A stretch of DNA of 64,000 nucleotides from contig JAGPEQ010000002.1 in the NCBI GenBank assembly GCA_018056955.1, forward strand, positions 43,420 through 107,419. The letters are read 5' to 3'. Below are positions 51,660 to 60,959 of the stretch, one piece after another. The notes beneath the pieces were generated by a model. That model did not search any database, was not told where the DNA came from, and saw nothing but the letters and a program-made list of their open reading frames with translations. The stretch comes from Bacteroidales bacterium (GTDB lineage Bacteria; Bacteroidota; Bacteroidia; Bacteroidales; Tenuifilaceae). The translations under genes were made by a program, and so were the position numbers. Numbering within the stretch: the stretch's first letter is position 1; each line of letters starts with the position of its first letter.

Positions 51660-51821
51660 TTAATCCGGAACCACAACTTTCTGTACTACCATTTCCGATT
51701 GACCACCGTCGCTGGTCATCACTACAATCCCGTACGTGTTTGAACCCTTTAAAGGTGATGTATCAGTAAACTCAAGGATATCGGGTTTTAACCCTTTCAG
51801 TTCAACAAAATCTTTATTTAA
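51660..51821 (-). pseudogene. Orphan C-terminal fragment of a surface-type protein
   Basis: On minus, 53 codons are open and end with TAA at 51660. The translation includes LEFTDTSPLKGSNTYGIVVM and MVVQKVVVPD, which looks like the last strands of a fibronectin type III-like domain (xF-D-x-S-P-L-x-G-x-x-Y-x-V). The frame is closed by a stop directly upstream (51822-51824) and has no start codon. It seems to be the last piece of a deleted gene, kept together with its terminator. Confidence 0.6.
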
Positions 51822-51935
51822 TTAAGCTATTATGCCAAACAAAATATGAGTCAAGTTGAAAATTTTAAAACATTTTTTTGGGTTAATCCTTTTAGATAAA
51901 AATTAGTCATTAATTTCAGAAATAAATAAACGGAA

Positions 51936-52994
51936 ATGAGAAGAAAAATTTTTACATACCATCAACTTTTGCTTGTATTACTTACAGTGGCAAGCATATC
52001 GTGCAGTAAATCGGATAATGGAAAAAAGCCTAGCGATGGTCGCAGCCGGCAGGCAATAGTAGTTGATGGAATTATAGTTGGATATTCTGAATATGAAAGG
52101 ACCATCACGGTTCCTGGCACCATTCTCCCAAACGAGTGGGTTGAGCTACGCTCCGAAATGGCAGGAAAAATTGTTGAGCTAAACATAGCTGAGGGAGCAA
52201 TGGTACGCAAAGGGCAACTACTTGCACGGATTAACGATGCCGATATTAAAGCGCTACTCCAACGAAGGGTAATTGAGGAGAAGCTTGCCGCCGACGATGA
52301 GCAACGCAAAAAGCGCATGCTCGAGATAAATGCCATAAGTGTTCAGGAGTATGAAACATCGCTTAATAAGCTTGAAGCCATCAGGGCCGATATAGCCCAA
52401 TCGAAAGCGATGTTGGAAAAAGCTGAAGTGCGTGCTCCCTTCGAAGGACGAATAGGCTTGCGCTACGTTAGTCCAGGTGCATTTGTATCGGTAAACACAA
52501 CCATTGCCACACTGGTTCAGGATAACCCATTGAAGTTGGAATTTGCCATACCGGAGCGTTACGCTAGTTTGGTATCCAATAACATGGAGGTAAAGTTTAC
52601 AGCCGGTGATGCACAAACACAATACCCTGCAAAGGTTTACGCTACCGATGCCCAAATAGACCCTGAAACACGCTCGCTTAAGGTTAGGGCAATTGCCGAA
52701 AATAAGAGTAATCAAATAATTCCTGGCTCCTACGTCAGAGCAACCCTGGTTTTTGAGAAAAGTCCTCGTTCAATACTTATACCGCCTAGGGCAATTGTTC
52801 CCGACATGGATATCCAAAATGTTTTTATTTACTCCCAGGGTAAAGCTAAGCGCATTCAGGTAAGGTTGGGTGAACGAACAGGTACTACAGTTGAGGTAAT
52901 TGATGGCTTAAATGCCGGCGATAGTTTAATAATATCGGGTTTGACCTCTGTGCGAGACGGTATGCCTGTTAGCATTAATATCAAGCAAAACTAA
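51936..52994 (+). CDS. RND efflux periplasmic adaptor (lipoprotein)
   Basis: The 352-residue protein has a lipoprotein signal (LLLVLLTVASISC, lipobox near C23), the barrel-sandwich lipoyl-like halves (VELRSEMAGKIVELNIAEGAMVRKGQLLARI and EVRAPFEGRIGLRYVSPGAFVS) separated by a coiled-coil hairpin, and beta-barrel and membrane-proximal domains. It is the first gene of a complete tripartite pump operon (adaptor, pump, outer-membrane channel). Confidence 0.93.
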   Translation: MRRKIFTYHQLLLVLLTVASISCSKSDNGKKPSDGRSRQAIVVDGIIVGYSEYERTITVPGTILPNEWVELRSEMAGKIVELNIAEGAMVRKGQLLARINDADIKALLQRRVIEEKLAADDEQRKKRMLEINAISVQEYETSLNKLEAIRADIAQSKAMLEKAEVRAPFEGRIGLRYVSPGAFVSVNTTIATLVQDNPLKLEFAIPERYASLVSNNMEVKFTAGDAQTQYPAKVYATDAQIDPETRSLKVRAIAENKSNQIIPGSYVRATLVFEKSPRSILIPPRAIVPDMDIQNVFIYSQGKAKRIQVRLGERTGTTVEVIDGLNAGDSLIISGLTSVRDGMPVSINIKQN

Positions 52995-53021
52995 AAGTTT
53001 TAACTAAACAAGGTTACCAAA

Positions 53022-56000
53022 GTGAACATCTCAACAGTTAGCATAAATAGGCCAGTTCTGGCATCGGTGGTTTCAATAGTAATTATTCTTTTTGGTGTAA
53101 TAGGCTTTACTTACCTCGGCGTTAGGGAATACCCCAGTGTAGACCCACCCGTGGTTACGGTTTCCACATCGTATGTTGGGGCTAACTCAGCAGTTATTGA
53201 GGCACAAATCACTGAGCCTCTTGAGGCTCAAATAAATGGGATTGACGGTATAAAAAACATTACATCATCAAGCTCCGATGGTCGTAGTAGTATCACCGTT
53301 GAGTTTGAACTGGGGATTGATATGGATAATGCCGCCAACGATGTGCGCGACCGTGTTTCGCGTGCCATTCGTAACCTTCCCCCCGACGCTGACCCGCCCA
53401 TTATAAGCAAAGCTGACGCCAATGCGGAAACCATTCTGACCGTTACGGTTCAAAGCACCAAACGCGATTTACTTGAACTAACTGACATTGCCAATAATGT
53501 TGTTAAGGAACGATTGCAAACCATTCAGGGCGTCAGTCTGGTAAATATATGGGGCGAAAAACGCTACGCCATGCGATTATACCTCGACCCGAAAAAGCTG
53601 GCTGCGTTCAATGTAACACCTTCCGATATTCGCAATGCGCTTTCGCGCGAGAACGTTGAACTTCCTACCGGTATGATTGAGGGTTACCAAACCACTCTCT
53701 CAATCCGAACCCTCGGTCGACTCGAAACACCCGAGGAGTTTAACAACCTGATCATCAAATACACCAATAACGTGCCCGTTAGGGTTAAGGATGTAGGCAA
53801 AGCCGATTATGCCCCAGAGAATGAACGAACGCTACTCCGTGGTAATGGGCTGATCCCTATGGTTGGTGTTGCGCTAACCCCACAGCCCGGTGCAAACTAC
53901 ATCAACATTGCCGATGAGGCTTACAAGCGTGTTGAGCAGCTCCGTAAGGAATTGCCCGAGGATATCACCCTAAATTACGCCTACGATTCAACAATAAATA
54001 TCCGCAAGGCAATTTCTGAGGTTGAGGAAACCATTCTTCTGGCGTTTATGCTCGTTGTTCTTGTTATTTTTATTTTTCTGCGAAACTGGCGCACTACCTT
54101 AATTCCAATTATTGCCATTCCCATTTCGTTAATAGGAACCTTTTTTGTGATGTACCTTTTTGGTTTTACCATAAATATTCTAACTCTATTAGGTGTAGTT
54201 CTTGCCACTGGTATTGTAGTTGACGATGCCATTGTTGTTATGGAGAACATCTACTCCAAAATTGAGCATGGCATGGACAACTATAAAGCAGGATACACAG
54301 GTAGCAAGGAGATTTTCTTTGCCATTATCTCCACAACTATCACTCTGGTTGCGGTATTCATGCCAATTGTATTTCTACAAGGCATCACAGGTCGTCTTTT
54401 CCGCGAGTTTGGAGTAGTTGTGGCAGCCGCTGTACTAATTTCGTCAATTGTATCGCTTACGCTTACCCCGATGATGAGCACTCGCCTTTTGACCAGAACG
54501 CAAAAGGAAGGAAAAATGATGGCTGCCATTGGCCAGGGAATCAGCTGGCTATCGGAGTACTACGGAAGATCGTTACAATCATTCATAAACCGCAGGTGGT
54601 TGGCATTTGTGGTTATGGGCATCTCACTATTCATTATTTTTATTATAGGCAGCCGTATCCCTTCGGAGTTGGCTCCAATGGAGGACAAAGGCAGACTATC
54701 GATAAATGTTACTGCACCTGAGGGTACTTCGTTTGAGGCTATTGACGAGTACATTTACGATATCGCCTCGTATGTTGATACAATCCCTGAGAAAAAGGCC
54801 ATGATTGCTCTATCGGCTCCCGGTTGGGGAGGTGGCACAAATAGAGGATTTGTTCGGTTACTGCTTACTCAGCCCAATGAACGTGAACGTTCACAGGCGC
54901 AACTTGCCGATCAAATATCATCATACGTCCGCACTAAAACCTTTGCACAGTCGTATGTAATACAGGATCAAACCATTAGCACCGGAAGGGGTGGCGGTTT
55001 ACCGGTTCAGTTTGTGGTGCAGGCCCCAAACTTTGAAAAGCTAAAGCAGGTTGTACCCGAATTCCTGGCCCGAGCTCAGGCCGATGAGCGTTTCCAAGTG
55101 GTTGATGTCAACCTTAAGTTTAATAAACCTGAACTTGTTGTTGAAATTGACCGCGACAAGGCAAGAGCCTCAGGTGTTACCGTAAGGGATGTTGCCGATG
55201 CCCTTCAGCTTTACTTCAGCGGACAGCGCTATGGATTCTTTATTCGGAATGGGAAGCAATACTACGTAATAGGCCAAGCCGACCGCCCATTCCGCGATGA
55301 TCCGGACGACTTAAAAAACATATATGTGCGAAGCACTAAGGGAAACCTTGTCGATTTAGGTTCGTTAATCAGAATCAGCGAGCAAAGTATTCCACCTCAG
55401 CGTTACAGGTATAACCGCTACATTTCTGCCACTTTCAGCGCTTCGCCTGCACCTGGTTACACGTTAGGACAAGGCATCGATGCCATGCGCGAGATCTCCA
55501 AGGAAGTACTCGACGAAAGTTTTTCCACCACTTTAACCGGTATCTCGCTGCAGTTTGAGGAAAGCTCCAGTAGCCTATACTTTGCGTTTCTGCTTGCGCT
55601 AATCCTTGTTTACCTGGTTTTGGCAGCTCAGTTCGAAAGTTTTCGTGACCCACTTATCATTATGTTTACAGTTCCACTCGCTTTGGCAGGGGCAGTTCTA
55701 TCGCTGTGGATGTTAGGACATACACTTAACATTTTTAGCCAGATTGGTGTAATTGTGCTGGTTGGAATTGTTACCAAAAATGGTATTCTGATTGTTGAAT
55801 TCGCCAACCAGAAAAAGATTGCGGGCATGAATAAATTTGAAGCAGTTACCTTTGCCGCTAAGCAGAGGCTACGTCCCATTCTGATGACCAGCCTTGCCAC
55901 CATTTTCGGAACATTGCCCATTGCCTTAGCATTAGGAGCCGCATCAACAAGCCGCATCCCAATGGGGGTTACCATTATTGGAGGATTACTCTTTGCTCTT

Positions 56001-56084
56001 ATTCTAACGCTATACGTAATACCAGCACTTTACACCTATGTTTCAACCAAAAAACCAAATGTTATCCGCCATGATGAGGAGTAA
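53022..56084 (+). CDS. RND efflux transporter (AcrB/MexB-like inner-membrane pump)
   Basis: The 1020-residue pump has the RND layout: first transmembrane helix (RPVLASVVSIVIILFGVIGFTYLG), large periplasmic domain with YPSVDPPVVTV and GANSAVIEAQITEPLEAQINGI, helices 2-6 with TGIVVDDAIVVMENI (charged relay), a second periplasmic domain and helices 8-12 with LVGIVTKNGILIVEFANQ. The length is typical of hydrophobe/amphiphile exporters. It starts with GTG, 27 bases after the adaptor. The substrate is unknown. Confidence 0.95.
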   Translation: MNISTVSINRPVLASVVSIVIILFGVIGFTYLGVREYPSVDPPVVTVSTSYVGANSAVIEAQITEPLEAQINGIDGIKNITSSSSDGRSSITVEFELGIDMDNAANDVRDRVSRAIRNLPPDADPPIISKADANAETILTVTVQSTKRDLLELTDIANNVVKERLQTIQGVSLVNIWGEKRYAMRLYLDPKKLAAFNVTPSDIRNALSRENVELPTGMIEGYQTTLSIRTLGRLETPEEFNNLIIKYTNNVPVRVKDVGKADYAPENERTLLRGNGLIPMVGVALTPQPGANYINIADEAYKRVEQLRKELPEDITLNYAYDSTINIRKAISEVEETILLAFMLVVLVIFIFLRNWRTTLIPIIAIPISLIGTFFVMYLFGFTINILTLLGVVLATGIVVDDAIVVMENIYSKIEHGMDNYKAGYTGSKEIFFAIISTTITLVAVFMPIVFLQGITGRLFREFGVVVAAAVLISSIVSLTLTPMMSTRLLTRTQKEGKMMAAIGQGISWLSEYYGRSLQSFINRRWLAFVVMGISLFIIFIIGSRIPSELAPMEDKGRLSINVTAPEGTSFEAIDEYIYDIASYVDTIPEKKAMIALSAPGWGGGTNRGFVRLLLTQPNERERSQAQLADQISSYVRTKTFAQSYVIQDQTISTGRGGGLPVQFVVQAPNFEKLKQVVPEFLARAQADERFQVVDVNLKFNKPELVVEIDRDKARASGVTVRDVADALQLYFSGQRYGFFIRNGKQYYVIGQADRPFRDDPDDLKNIYVRSTKGNLVDLGSLIRISEQSIPPQRYRYNRYISATFSASPAPGYTLGQGIDAMREISKEVLDESFSTTLTGISLQFEESSSSLYFAFLLALILVYLVLAAQFESFRDPLIIMFTVPLALAGAVLSLWMLGHTLNIFSQIGVIVLVGIVTKNGILIVEFANQKKIAGMNKFEAVTFAAKQRLRPILMTSLATIFGTLPIALALGAASTSRIPMGVTIIGGLLFALILTLYVIPALYTYVSTKKPNVIRHDEE

Positions 56085-57411
56085 AACAAAAAATAGATTA
56101 CAGACTATATCGATATTGCTTTTGTTTATTACAAGCTCATTTTCAGCCTCACATGCACAATCAGCTGATACGCTCAAAATTTCCGATGCCATTAAGATTG
56201 GGTTGGAGAACAACTTCTCCCTTAGAATAGCCCGAAACGAGGAACTAGTTGCTCGAAACAACAACACCTTAGGGGCAGCAGGATTCTTTCCTAAAGTAGA
56301 TATTAGTTCCTCGGCCAGCGGAAGCAACTATAATATACGCCAGGAACTGGCAACCGACGAGGTTAACGATACAAAAAACTATCAAACCACTTCAGTTTAT
56401 GGAGGGGTTCAGCTATCATGGACACTCTTTGATGGTTTTGCCATGTTTGCCAACCGGCAGCGACTAAGTACACTGGAGGGAATAAACAGCATCGCTTATC
56501 AGCTTAAGGTTGAGGATGTAGTATCGGATATTATTGTTAACTACTATACCCTTTCGGCCGAAAAGCAGCTGCTCGATATTTATAAAGAGATTTTGCGCCT
56601 TTCAGCCGATAGGCTTAATATTGCCCGCGAAAAAGCAGCCATTGGTACCAGCTACCTGCTTGCCGTTATGCAAGCTGAGGTTGATTACAGAACCGATTCA
56701 ACTCAAGTGTTACGGCAAATTAACAGGATTAAAGACCTTACCATTACCCTGAACAAGCTGCTTGGGCGCGATCCATCTATTCAATTTGAAATTGAAAGTA
56801 AAATCCCTGAAGTAAAGCTTTACAATCAGGATTCAGTAATTACCATGCTCAAAAGCAACAACAAGGAGTTGCTTATATCACGGTTAAATTTACGTTTAAA
56901 GCAAATTGCCATTAAGGAAGCTCAAGCCTCACGATACCCTCGTCTTACTCTCTCATCCGCTTATAATTTTAGTCAAAGCAACACACCTGATGGGTCAACC
57001 ACCGTTTCCCGGAACATAGGACCTTCGTACGGAGTTACACTTGGCGTTCCACTATTCAACGGGTTCAATGTAAACAGGAACATTACCAATGCTCGCATCT
57101 ACATGGAGAATCAGGAATTTAATATACAGGCTTTGGAGAATGATTTAACTGCCGAAGCCGTAAGACTTACGAATAATCTGATGCTGGCAACAAACCTGGT
57201 AGAGATTGAAAAAAAATCGGCACTACTGGCAAAGCAAAACTCCGATATCTCCATTGAGAAGTATCGTGTTGGGCTAATAAGTGACCTTGAGCTACGCGAC
57301 GCCCAAATCCGTTACCTTAATGCTGAGTTTAGGTATCAAAATGCCTTAATACAGGCCAAATCGGCTGAAATTGCAATTCAGGTCCTAATAGGGAATTTGC
57401 AGATGCCCTAA
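56071..57411 (+). CDS. TolC-like outer-membrane efflux channel
   Basis: The 446-residue protein has a signal peptide (ISILLLFITSSFSASHAQ) and two TolC half-repeats: LKISDAIKIGLENNFSLRIARNEELVARN and the later KEAQASRYPRLTLSSAYNFSQS with long helices. The start at 56071 overlaps the pump stop and gives a normal signal peptide; a frame start at 56038 would add residues within the pump. It completes the tripartite efflux operon, and its stop overlaps the converging TPR gene by 4 bases. Confidence 0.92.
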   Translation: MMRSKTKNRLQTISILLLFITSSFSASHAQSADTLKISDAIKIGLENNFSLRIARNEELVARNNNTLGAAGFFPKVDISSSASGSNYNIRQELATDEVNDTKNYQTTSVYGGVQLSWTLFDGFAMFANRQRLSTLEGINSIAYQLKVEDVVSDIIVNYYTLSAEKQLLDIYKEILRLSADRLNIAREKAAIGTSYLLAVMQAEVDYRTDSTQVLRQINRIKDLTITLNKLLGRDPSIQFEIESKIPEVKLYNQDSVITMLKSNNKELLISRLNLRLKQIAIKEAQASRYPRLTLSSAYNFSQSNTPDGSTTVSRNIGPSYGVTLGVPLFNGFNVNRNITNARIYMENQEFNIQALENDLTAEAVRLTNNLMLATNLVEIEKKSALLAKQNSDISIEKYRVGLISDLELRDAQIRYLNAEFRYQNALIQAKSAEIAIQVLIGNLQMP

Positions 57412-57665
57412 TGGTTGTATAGGTTTGGATCGCGAAACGAGAATATTTCTCTTGCAATCTCGAGTCTTACCCGGGCCTCCTCATTATTGGGGTTAATCTC
57501 TAATGCTTTAGCGTAGTACGAAATGGCCTTTGCTTCCTCGCCTTTTCTGGAATACAAGCGGCCCCAGCTATACAAAACGATATCGTCAGCTTGATCCAGT
57601 GTTAAAAGTAACTCCTCGGCCTCAGCAAGCCTTCCTTCCTGAAGCAAATCCTCAAACTCTTTCAT
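57408..57665 (-). CDS. Small TPR protein
   Basis: An 85-residue protein with about two tetratricopeptide units: LQEGRLAEAEELLLTL and EEAKAISYYAKALEINPNNEEARVRLEIA. No signal peptide. It follows nadD by one base and is the last gene of the yicC-gmk-nadD operon. Its partner is unknown. Confidence 0.82.
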   Translation of the reverse strand: MKEFEDLLQEGRLAEAEELLLTLDQADDIVLYSWGRLYSRKGEEAKAISYYAKALEINPNNEEARVRLEIAREIFSFRDPNLYNH

Positions 57666-57666
57666 T

Positions 57667-58269
57667 CTATAAATTTGAAATCTTTATCCCCTTGTAACCG
57701 TATAGTCCATGCCGCTCAATGTAGTCCCATACATCATCGGGTACATACCCCAAAACATCTTTGCCTTTTGCTATAATTGAACGTATGTGAGTGGAGGAAA
57801 TACCTATAATTGGCGCATCAACCAATCTAAACCTTTCAGTAGGAAAATCTTGCTTGTAAGCGTTACATTCACGGGGATACACCAAAAAGTCATAGCTGGA
57901 TACCAATTCCTTGTAGCTTTTCCATTGTGGGAGGGTCTGAAGCGTATCGGAGCCAATAATCAAAGCAAACTCATTTTCCGGATAAAGTTCGCCCAGCTTT
58001 TTGAGGGTATCGATGGTGTATGAAGGGCGAGGCATGGACATTTCAATATCGCAAACCTTAAGCCTTTTATTGTTCTCGTGCACAGCTAAACGAGCCATGT
58101 TTAACCTATGCTCATCCTTTTCCAAATCGTCAGGGCTTTTTAGCGGATTTTGTGGGCTAACCACAAACCATATCTCCGATAAATCGAAAAACTCAAGTAT
58201 ATATTCGGCTATTACCAGATGCCCCGTGTGTATTGGGTTAAACGACCCAAAGAATAGTCCTACTTTCAT
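57667..58269 (-). CDS. nadD: Nicotinate-nucleotide adenylyltransferase
   Basis: The 200-residue enzyme adenylates nicotinate mononucleotide in NAD synthesis. Nucleotidyltransferase motif GLFFGSFNPIHTGHLVIAE (with the HxGH-type HTGH) and the C-terminal ISSTHIRSI are present. It takes the product of pncB, which lies elsewhere in the window. Its start overlaps the gmk stop (ATGA). Confidence 0.94.
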   Translation of the reverse strand: MKVGLFFGSFNPIHTGHLVIAEYILEFFDLSEIWFVVSPQNPLKSPDDLEKDEHRLNMARLAVHENNKRLKVCDIEMSMPRPSYTIDTLKKLGELYPENEFALIIGSDTLQTLPQWKSYKELVSSYDFLVYPRECNAYKQDFPTERFRLVDAPIIGISSTHIRSIIAKGKDVLGYVPDDVWDYIERHGLYGYKGIKISNL

Positions 58270-58838
58270 AATTTTTTCAATAAAAAATTTTCAACTATAC
58301 GCTCAGCCTCGGCAAATGCAGTTTCTACCTGATTATTGGTTAATACATAATCGAACTGATTTGCATAGGTCATTTCCTCCTGTGCTTTACCAATACGCAC
58401 CTTTAGCGACTCCTCGGTTTCTGTTCCCCTTTTAAGTAGTCGTTCACGCAGCTCGTCAATGGAAGGAGGCATCACAAATACTGCCAACGAGTTATTCGGA
58501 AACTTCCGCTTGAGGTTAACACCTCCTTTAACATCTACATCGAACATTACATGGTGTCCTTTGTCCCAAATACGTTTAACTTCAGACCACAGCGTTCCGT
58601 AGTATGACCCTGGATAAACCTCTTCCCACTCCACAAATTCGCCTTTCTCAATCCTATTCCGGAATTCATCAACAGTAAGGAAATAGTAATCCTTACCGTT
58701 AACCTCTCCGTCGCGCGGCATTCGGCTGCAAGCCGATACCGAAAATTCAAGTTGAGGAAATTTTTCCAACAAATGCCTTACAATGGTAGTTTTACCTGCA
58801 CCCGAAGGGGCTGAAAATATTAATAGCTTGCCTTCCAT
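58266..58838 (-). CDS. gmk: Guanylate kinase
   Basis: The 190-residue kinase converts GMP to GDP. P-loop FSAPSGAGKTTIVRHLL at the N-terminus, the GMP-binding SACSRMPRDGEVNGKDYYF and GEFVEWEEVYPGSYYGT blocks are intact. It follows yicC by 3 bases; yicC next to gmk is a very common pairing in bacteria. Confidence 0.96.
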   Translation of the reverse strand: MEGKLLIFSAPSGAGKTTIVRHLLEKFPQLEFSVSACSRMPRDGEVNGKDYYFLTVDEFRNRIEKGEFVEWEEVYPGSYYGTLWSEVKRIWDKGHHVMFDVDVKGGVNLKRKFPNNSLAVFVMPPSIDELRERLLKRGTETEESLKVRIGKAQEEMTYANQFDYVLTNNQVETAFAEAERIVENFLLKKL

Positions 58839-58841
58839 TAC

Positions 58842-59720
58842 CTACAAGATGTTTAACGATTGCTCCTTGATTTTCTCAAGCTCATCCTTCATCATCACCA
58901 CAATTTTTTGGATTTCGGCATTGTTTGCCTTTGAACCCAGAGTGTTTATTTCGCGTCCCATTTCCTGGGCTATAAACCCAAGCTTACGTCCAACCGATTC
59001 AGGCTGGTTAACTGTTTCCGTAAAGTAGCTGCAATGCTGTCGCAAACGGACTTTTTCCTCGGTAATGTCAAGCTTTTCAAGGTAGTAAATAACCTCCTGC
59101 TCAAAACGGTTGTCGTCAACCTTAATATTGGCATCAATCTGCTTTAAGCTATCCGAAATCCGTTTACGAACATCGTGAATGCGCTGCTTTTCAAAAGGTT
59201 CAACCCTTTGCAAGTAATCAAGTATCAGGTTAACACGGCTAAGTAAATCCTTTTCAAGAATTGCGCCCTCCTGCTTTCGGAACTGAATTAACGCATTCAA
59301 CGCTTCAGCGCATGCCTGCAAAACTGCGTCAAGCTCTTCGGGGGCAATCTCTTCCTTCTGTGCCCTAATAACCTCAGGCAATCGGAGAATGGCCGGAACA
59401 ACCTCGGCAGGGTTGAAGCTAATGCTATTTTTTGAAGCAATATCGCTTAGCTGCCGGTAGTAAGCCATAAAAACGGAATCGTTTATGGGTATGGCCTGCG
59501 ACTCGGCAGTCTCCTCAATGCTAATGGACATATCAACTTTTCCGCGCTCTAATTCCTTGGCGGCTTTAGTTCTGATCTCCATCTCCAGCTCACGGTAAAT
59601 TGCTGGCAAGCGGAGGTTAAAATCGAACTGCTTTGAGTTAAGTGAACGAACCTCAACAACAATTTTTTTGTTTCCAAAAACCCTTTCGGCTTTTCCATAG
59701 CCGGTCATCGATACTAGCAT
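58842..59720 (-). CDS. YicC-family endoribonuclease-like protein
   Basis: The 292-residue protein starts MLVSMTGYGKAERVFGNKKI, the standard YicC start, and has the C-terminal helix-rich DUF1732 region ending REINTLGSKANNAEIQKIVVMMKDELEKIKEQ. YicC proteins have been described as stress-related endoribonucleases. The frame extends upstream but without homology, so the start at 59720 is used. It heads the gmk-nadD-TPR operon and has a -7 element 24 bases upstream. Confidence 0.92.
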   Translation of the reverse strand: MLVSMTGYGKAERVFGNKKIVVEVRSLNSKQFDFNLRLPAIYRELEMEIRTKAAKELERGKVDMSISIEETAESQAIPINDSVFMAYYRQLSDIASKNSISFNPAEVVPAILRLPEVIRAQKEEIAPEELDAVLQACAEALNALIQFRKQEGAILEKDLLSRVNLILDYLQRVEPFEKQRIHDVRKRISDSLKQIDANIKVDDNRFEQEVIYYLEKLDITEEKVRLRQHCSYFTETVNQPESVGRKLGFIAQEMGREINTLGSKANNAEIQKIVVMMKDELEKIKEQSLNIL

Positions 59721-59743
59721 GCAAGTATATTTAAATATCACCA

Positions 59744-59751
59744 CAAAAGTA
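59744..59751 (-). promoter_or_regulatory. -7 promoter element for yicC (minus strand)
   Basis: Read on minus the bases are TACTTTTG, a TAnnTTTG match, 23 bases before the yicC start. Confidence 0.5.
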
Positions 59752-59838
59752 TCGAAAAATTGATAGACTATTAACAAGAATTAGCTTAAAAATATAGGAT
59801 AAAAAGAGTTTATACTCAATGCATTTTAAAACAACCTA

Positions 59839-59846
59839 TAATTTTG
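59839..59846 (+). promoter_or_regulatory. -7 promoter element TAATTTTG before the DUF486 gene
   Basis: TAATTTTG matches TAnnTTTG, 25 bases before the start codon at 59872. Together with the yicC element it marks a divergent promoter region. Confidence 0.5.
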
Positions 59847-59871
59847 CATACAATTTTATAGTATAAATCGT

Positions 59872-60243
59872 ATGACTAGAGGCTTGATTACCATACTGCT
59901 ACTCGTGCTGTCAAACACATTTATGACATTAGCATGGTATGGGCACCTGAAGTTCAAGGATATGAAATGGTTTGAGAACTTAAGCTTAGTGGGGATAGTT
60001 CTTATTAGCTGGGGCATAGCCCTATTCGAGTACTTTTTTCAGGTTCCCGCTAATCGTTTAGGTTTCAGAGAGAATGGTGGCCCCTTTTCGCTTGTTGAGC
60101 TTAAGGTGATTCAGGAGGCTATTACACTGGTAGTATTTATGGGCTTTACCCTTTTTGCTTTTAAAACAGAGACAATTCGCACAAACCACATAATAGGATT
60201 TGGGTTTCTGATACTAGCGGTTTACTTTATTTTCAAGAAGTAA
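59872..60243 (+). CDS. DUF486 / DMT-family small membrane protein
   Basis: The 123-residue protein has four hydrophobic helices (MTRGLITILLLVLSNTFMTLAWYGHLKF; LVGIVLISWGIALFEYFFQVPANR; LVVFMGFTLFAF; IIGFGFLILAVYFIF) and the conserved FFQVPANRLG and PFSLVELKVIQE blocks of DUF486. It belongs with drug/metabolite-type small transporters, but no substrate is known. Confidence 0.88.
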   Translation: MTRGLITILLLVLSNTFMTLAWYGHLKFKDMKWFENLSLVGIVLISWGIALFEYFFQVPANRLGFRENGGPFSLVELKVIQEAITLVVFMGFTLFAFKTETIRTNHIIGFGFLILAVYFIFKK

Positions 60244-60253
60244 TTAATGAAAT

Positions 60254-60278
60254 GAAGGAGGTCAAGTTGACCTCCTTC
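60254..60278. terminator. Hairpin after the DUF486 gene
   Basis: A perfect inverted repeat GAAGGAGGTC / GACCTCCTTC (60254-60263 and 60269-60278). No T tail on plus, so it is a weak or unusual terminator. Confidence 0.55.
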
Positions 60279-60563
60279 GCCCCAAACACTCCGATTTTAC
60301 CCGAAAATCGAAAACTTCCTTGAACTAACTAACCAACTCTCCATGAAAGTGCCGGAAGCTAATGTGTATACTACAAATATAAAACCAAAATTAATTTTAA
60401 CTACCATCAAATAGTTAAAAAGTGTTTTATTATTGATGATATTTTACCCAAAAGGTTTATAGCTTCACCCATTTATTTTTTATTTTCATCAAAGATATTG
60501 TTAAATCTTTGCTATTAATAACGGTAAAGGTTTAATTTTACGTTGTTAATTGAAAAAGGAGCA
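60279..60563 (+). promoter_or_regulatory. Non-coding region with putative promoter of the SiaC-like gene
   Basis: No gene is seen. A 7-base stem CGATTTT / AAAATCG lies at 60292-60310. A possible promoter is TTTG at 60508-60511 followed after 21 bases by TAATTTTA (one base off TAnnTTTG) at 60533-60540. AAAAAGGAG before the ATG at 60564 resembles a Shine-Dalgarno sequence, which is rare in this window. Confidence 0.4.
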
Positions 60564-60959
60564 ATGAAAGCTTTAAGAATAGAGGCTGAGATTGATTCAC
60601 CCGAAATATACTTCAACCCTGACACCAAAGTATTTTCCATTTCTGGCATTTCGCACCCGGAGAATGCAAAAGAATTTTACCAGCAAATACTCGATTGGCT
60701 CGATGAATACTATGAGTTCATCAAAAACCAAGAGCCATCAAAAATCATTGTTGACCTTAACTTTAGGTATATCAACTCTACTTCATACAAGTATCTCCGC
60801 GACGTTTTAAGAAAAATATCGTCGTTTCGAAGCGCAAACTTTGAAGTTGAGGTTATATGGAACTACCATGAGGAGGATGAGGAACTGCTCCATGAGGGTG
60901 AAGTTCTGTTTGAACTACCCGATATCAACCTGCCCTACAAATGTATCCCCTATAACTAA
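60564..60959 (+). CDS. SiaC-like regulatory phosphoprotein (DUF1987)
   Basis: The 131-residue protein matches the DUF1987/SiaC fold: IYFNPDTKVFSISGISHPENAKEFYQQILDWLDEYY, then IIVDLNFRYINSTSYKYL. In Pseudomonas SiaC a threonine in the corresponding LNTSS segment is phosphorylated by SiaB and dephosphorylated by SiaA, which controls the diguanylate cyclase SiaD; here the aligned residue is Ser or Thr in INSTS. No siaA, siaB or siaD homologue is next to it. The ATG at 60564 with AGGAG upstream is preferred over a TTG 21 bases earlier. Confidence 0.82.
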   Translation: MKALRIEAEIDSPEIYFNPDTKVFSISGISHPENAKEFYQQILDWLDEYYEFIKNQEPSKIIVDLNFRYINSTSYKYLRDVLRKISSFRSANFEVEVIWNYHEEDEELLHEGEVLFELPDINLPYKCIPYN

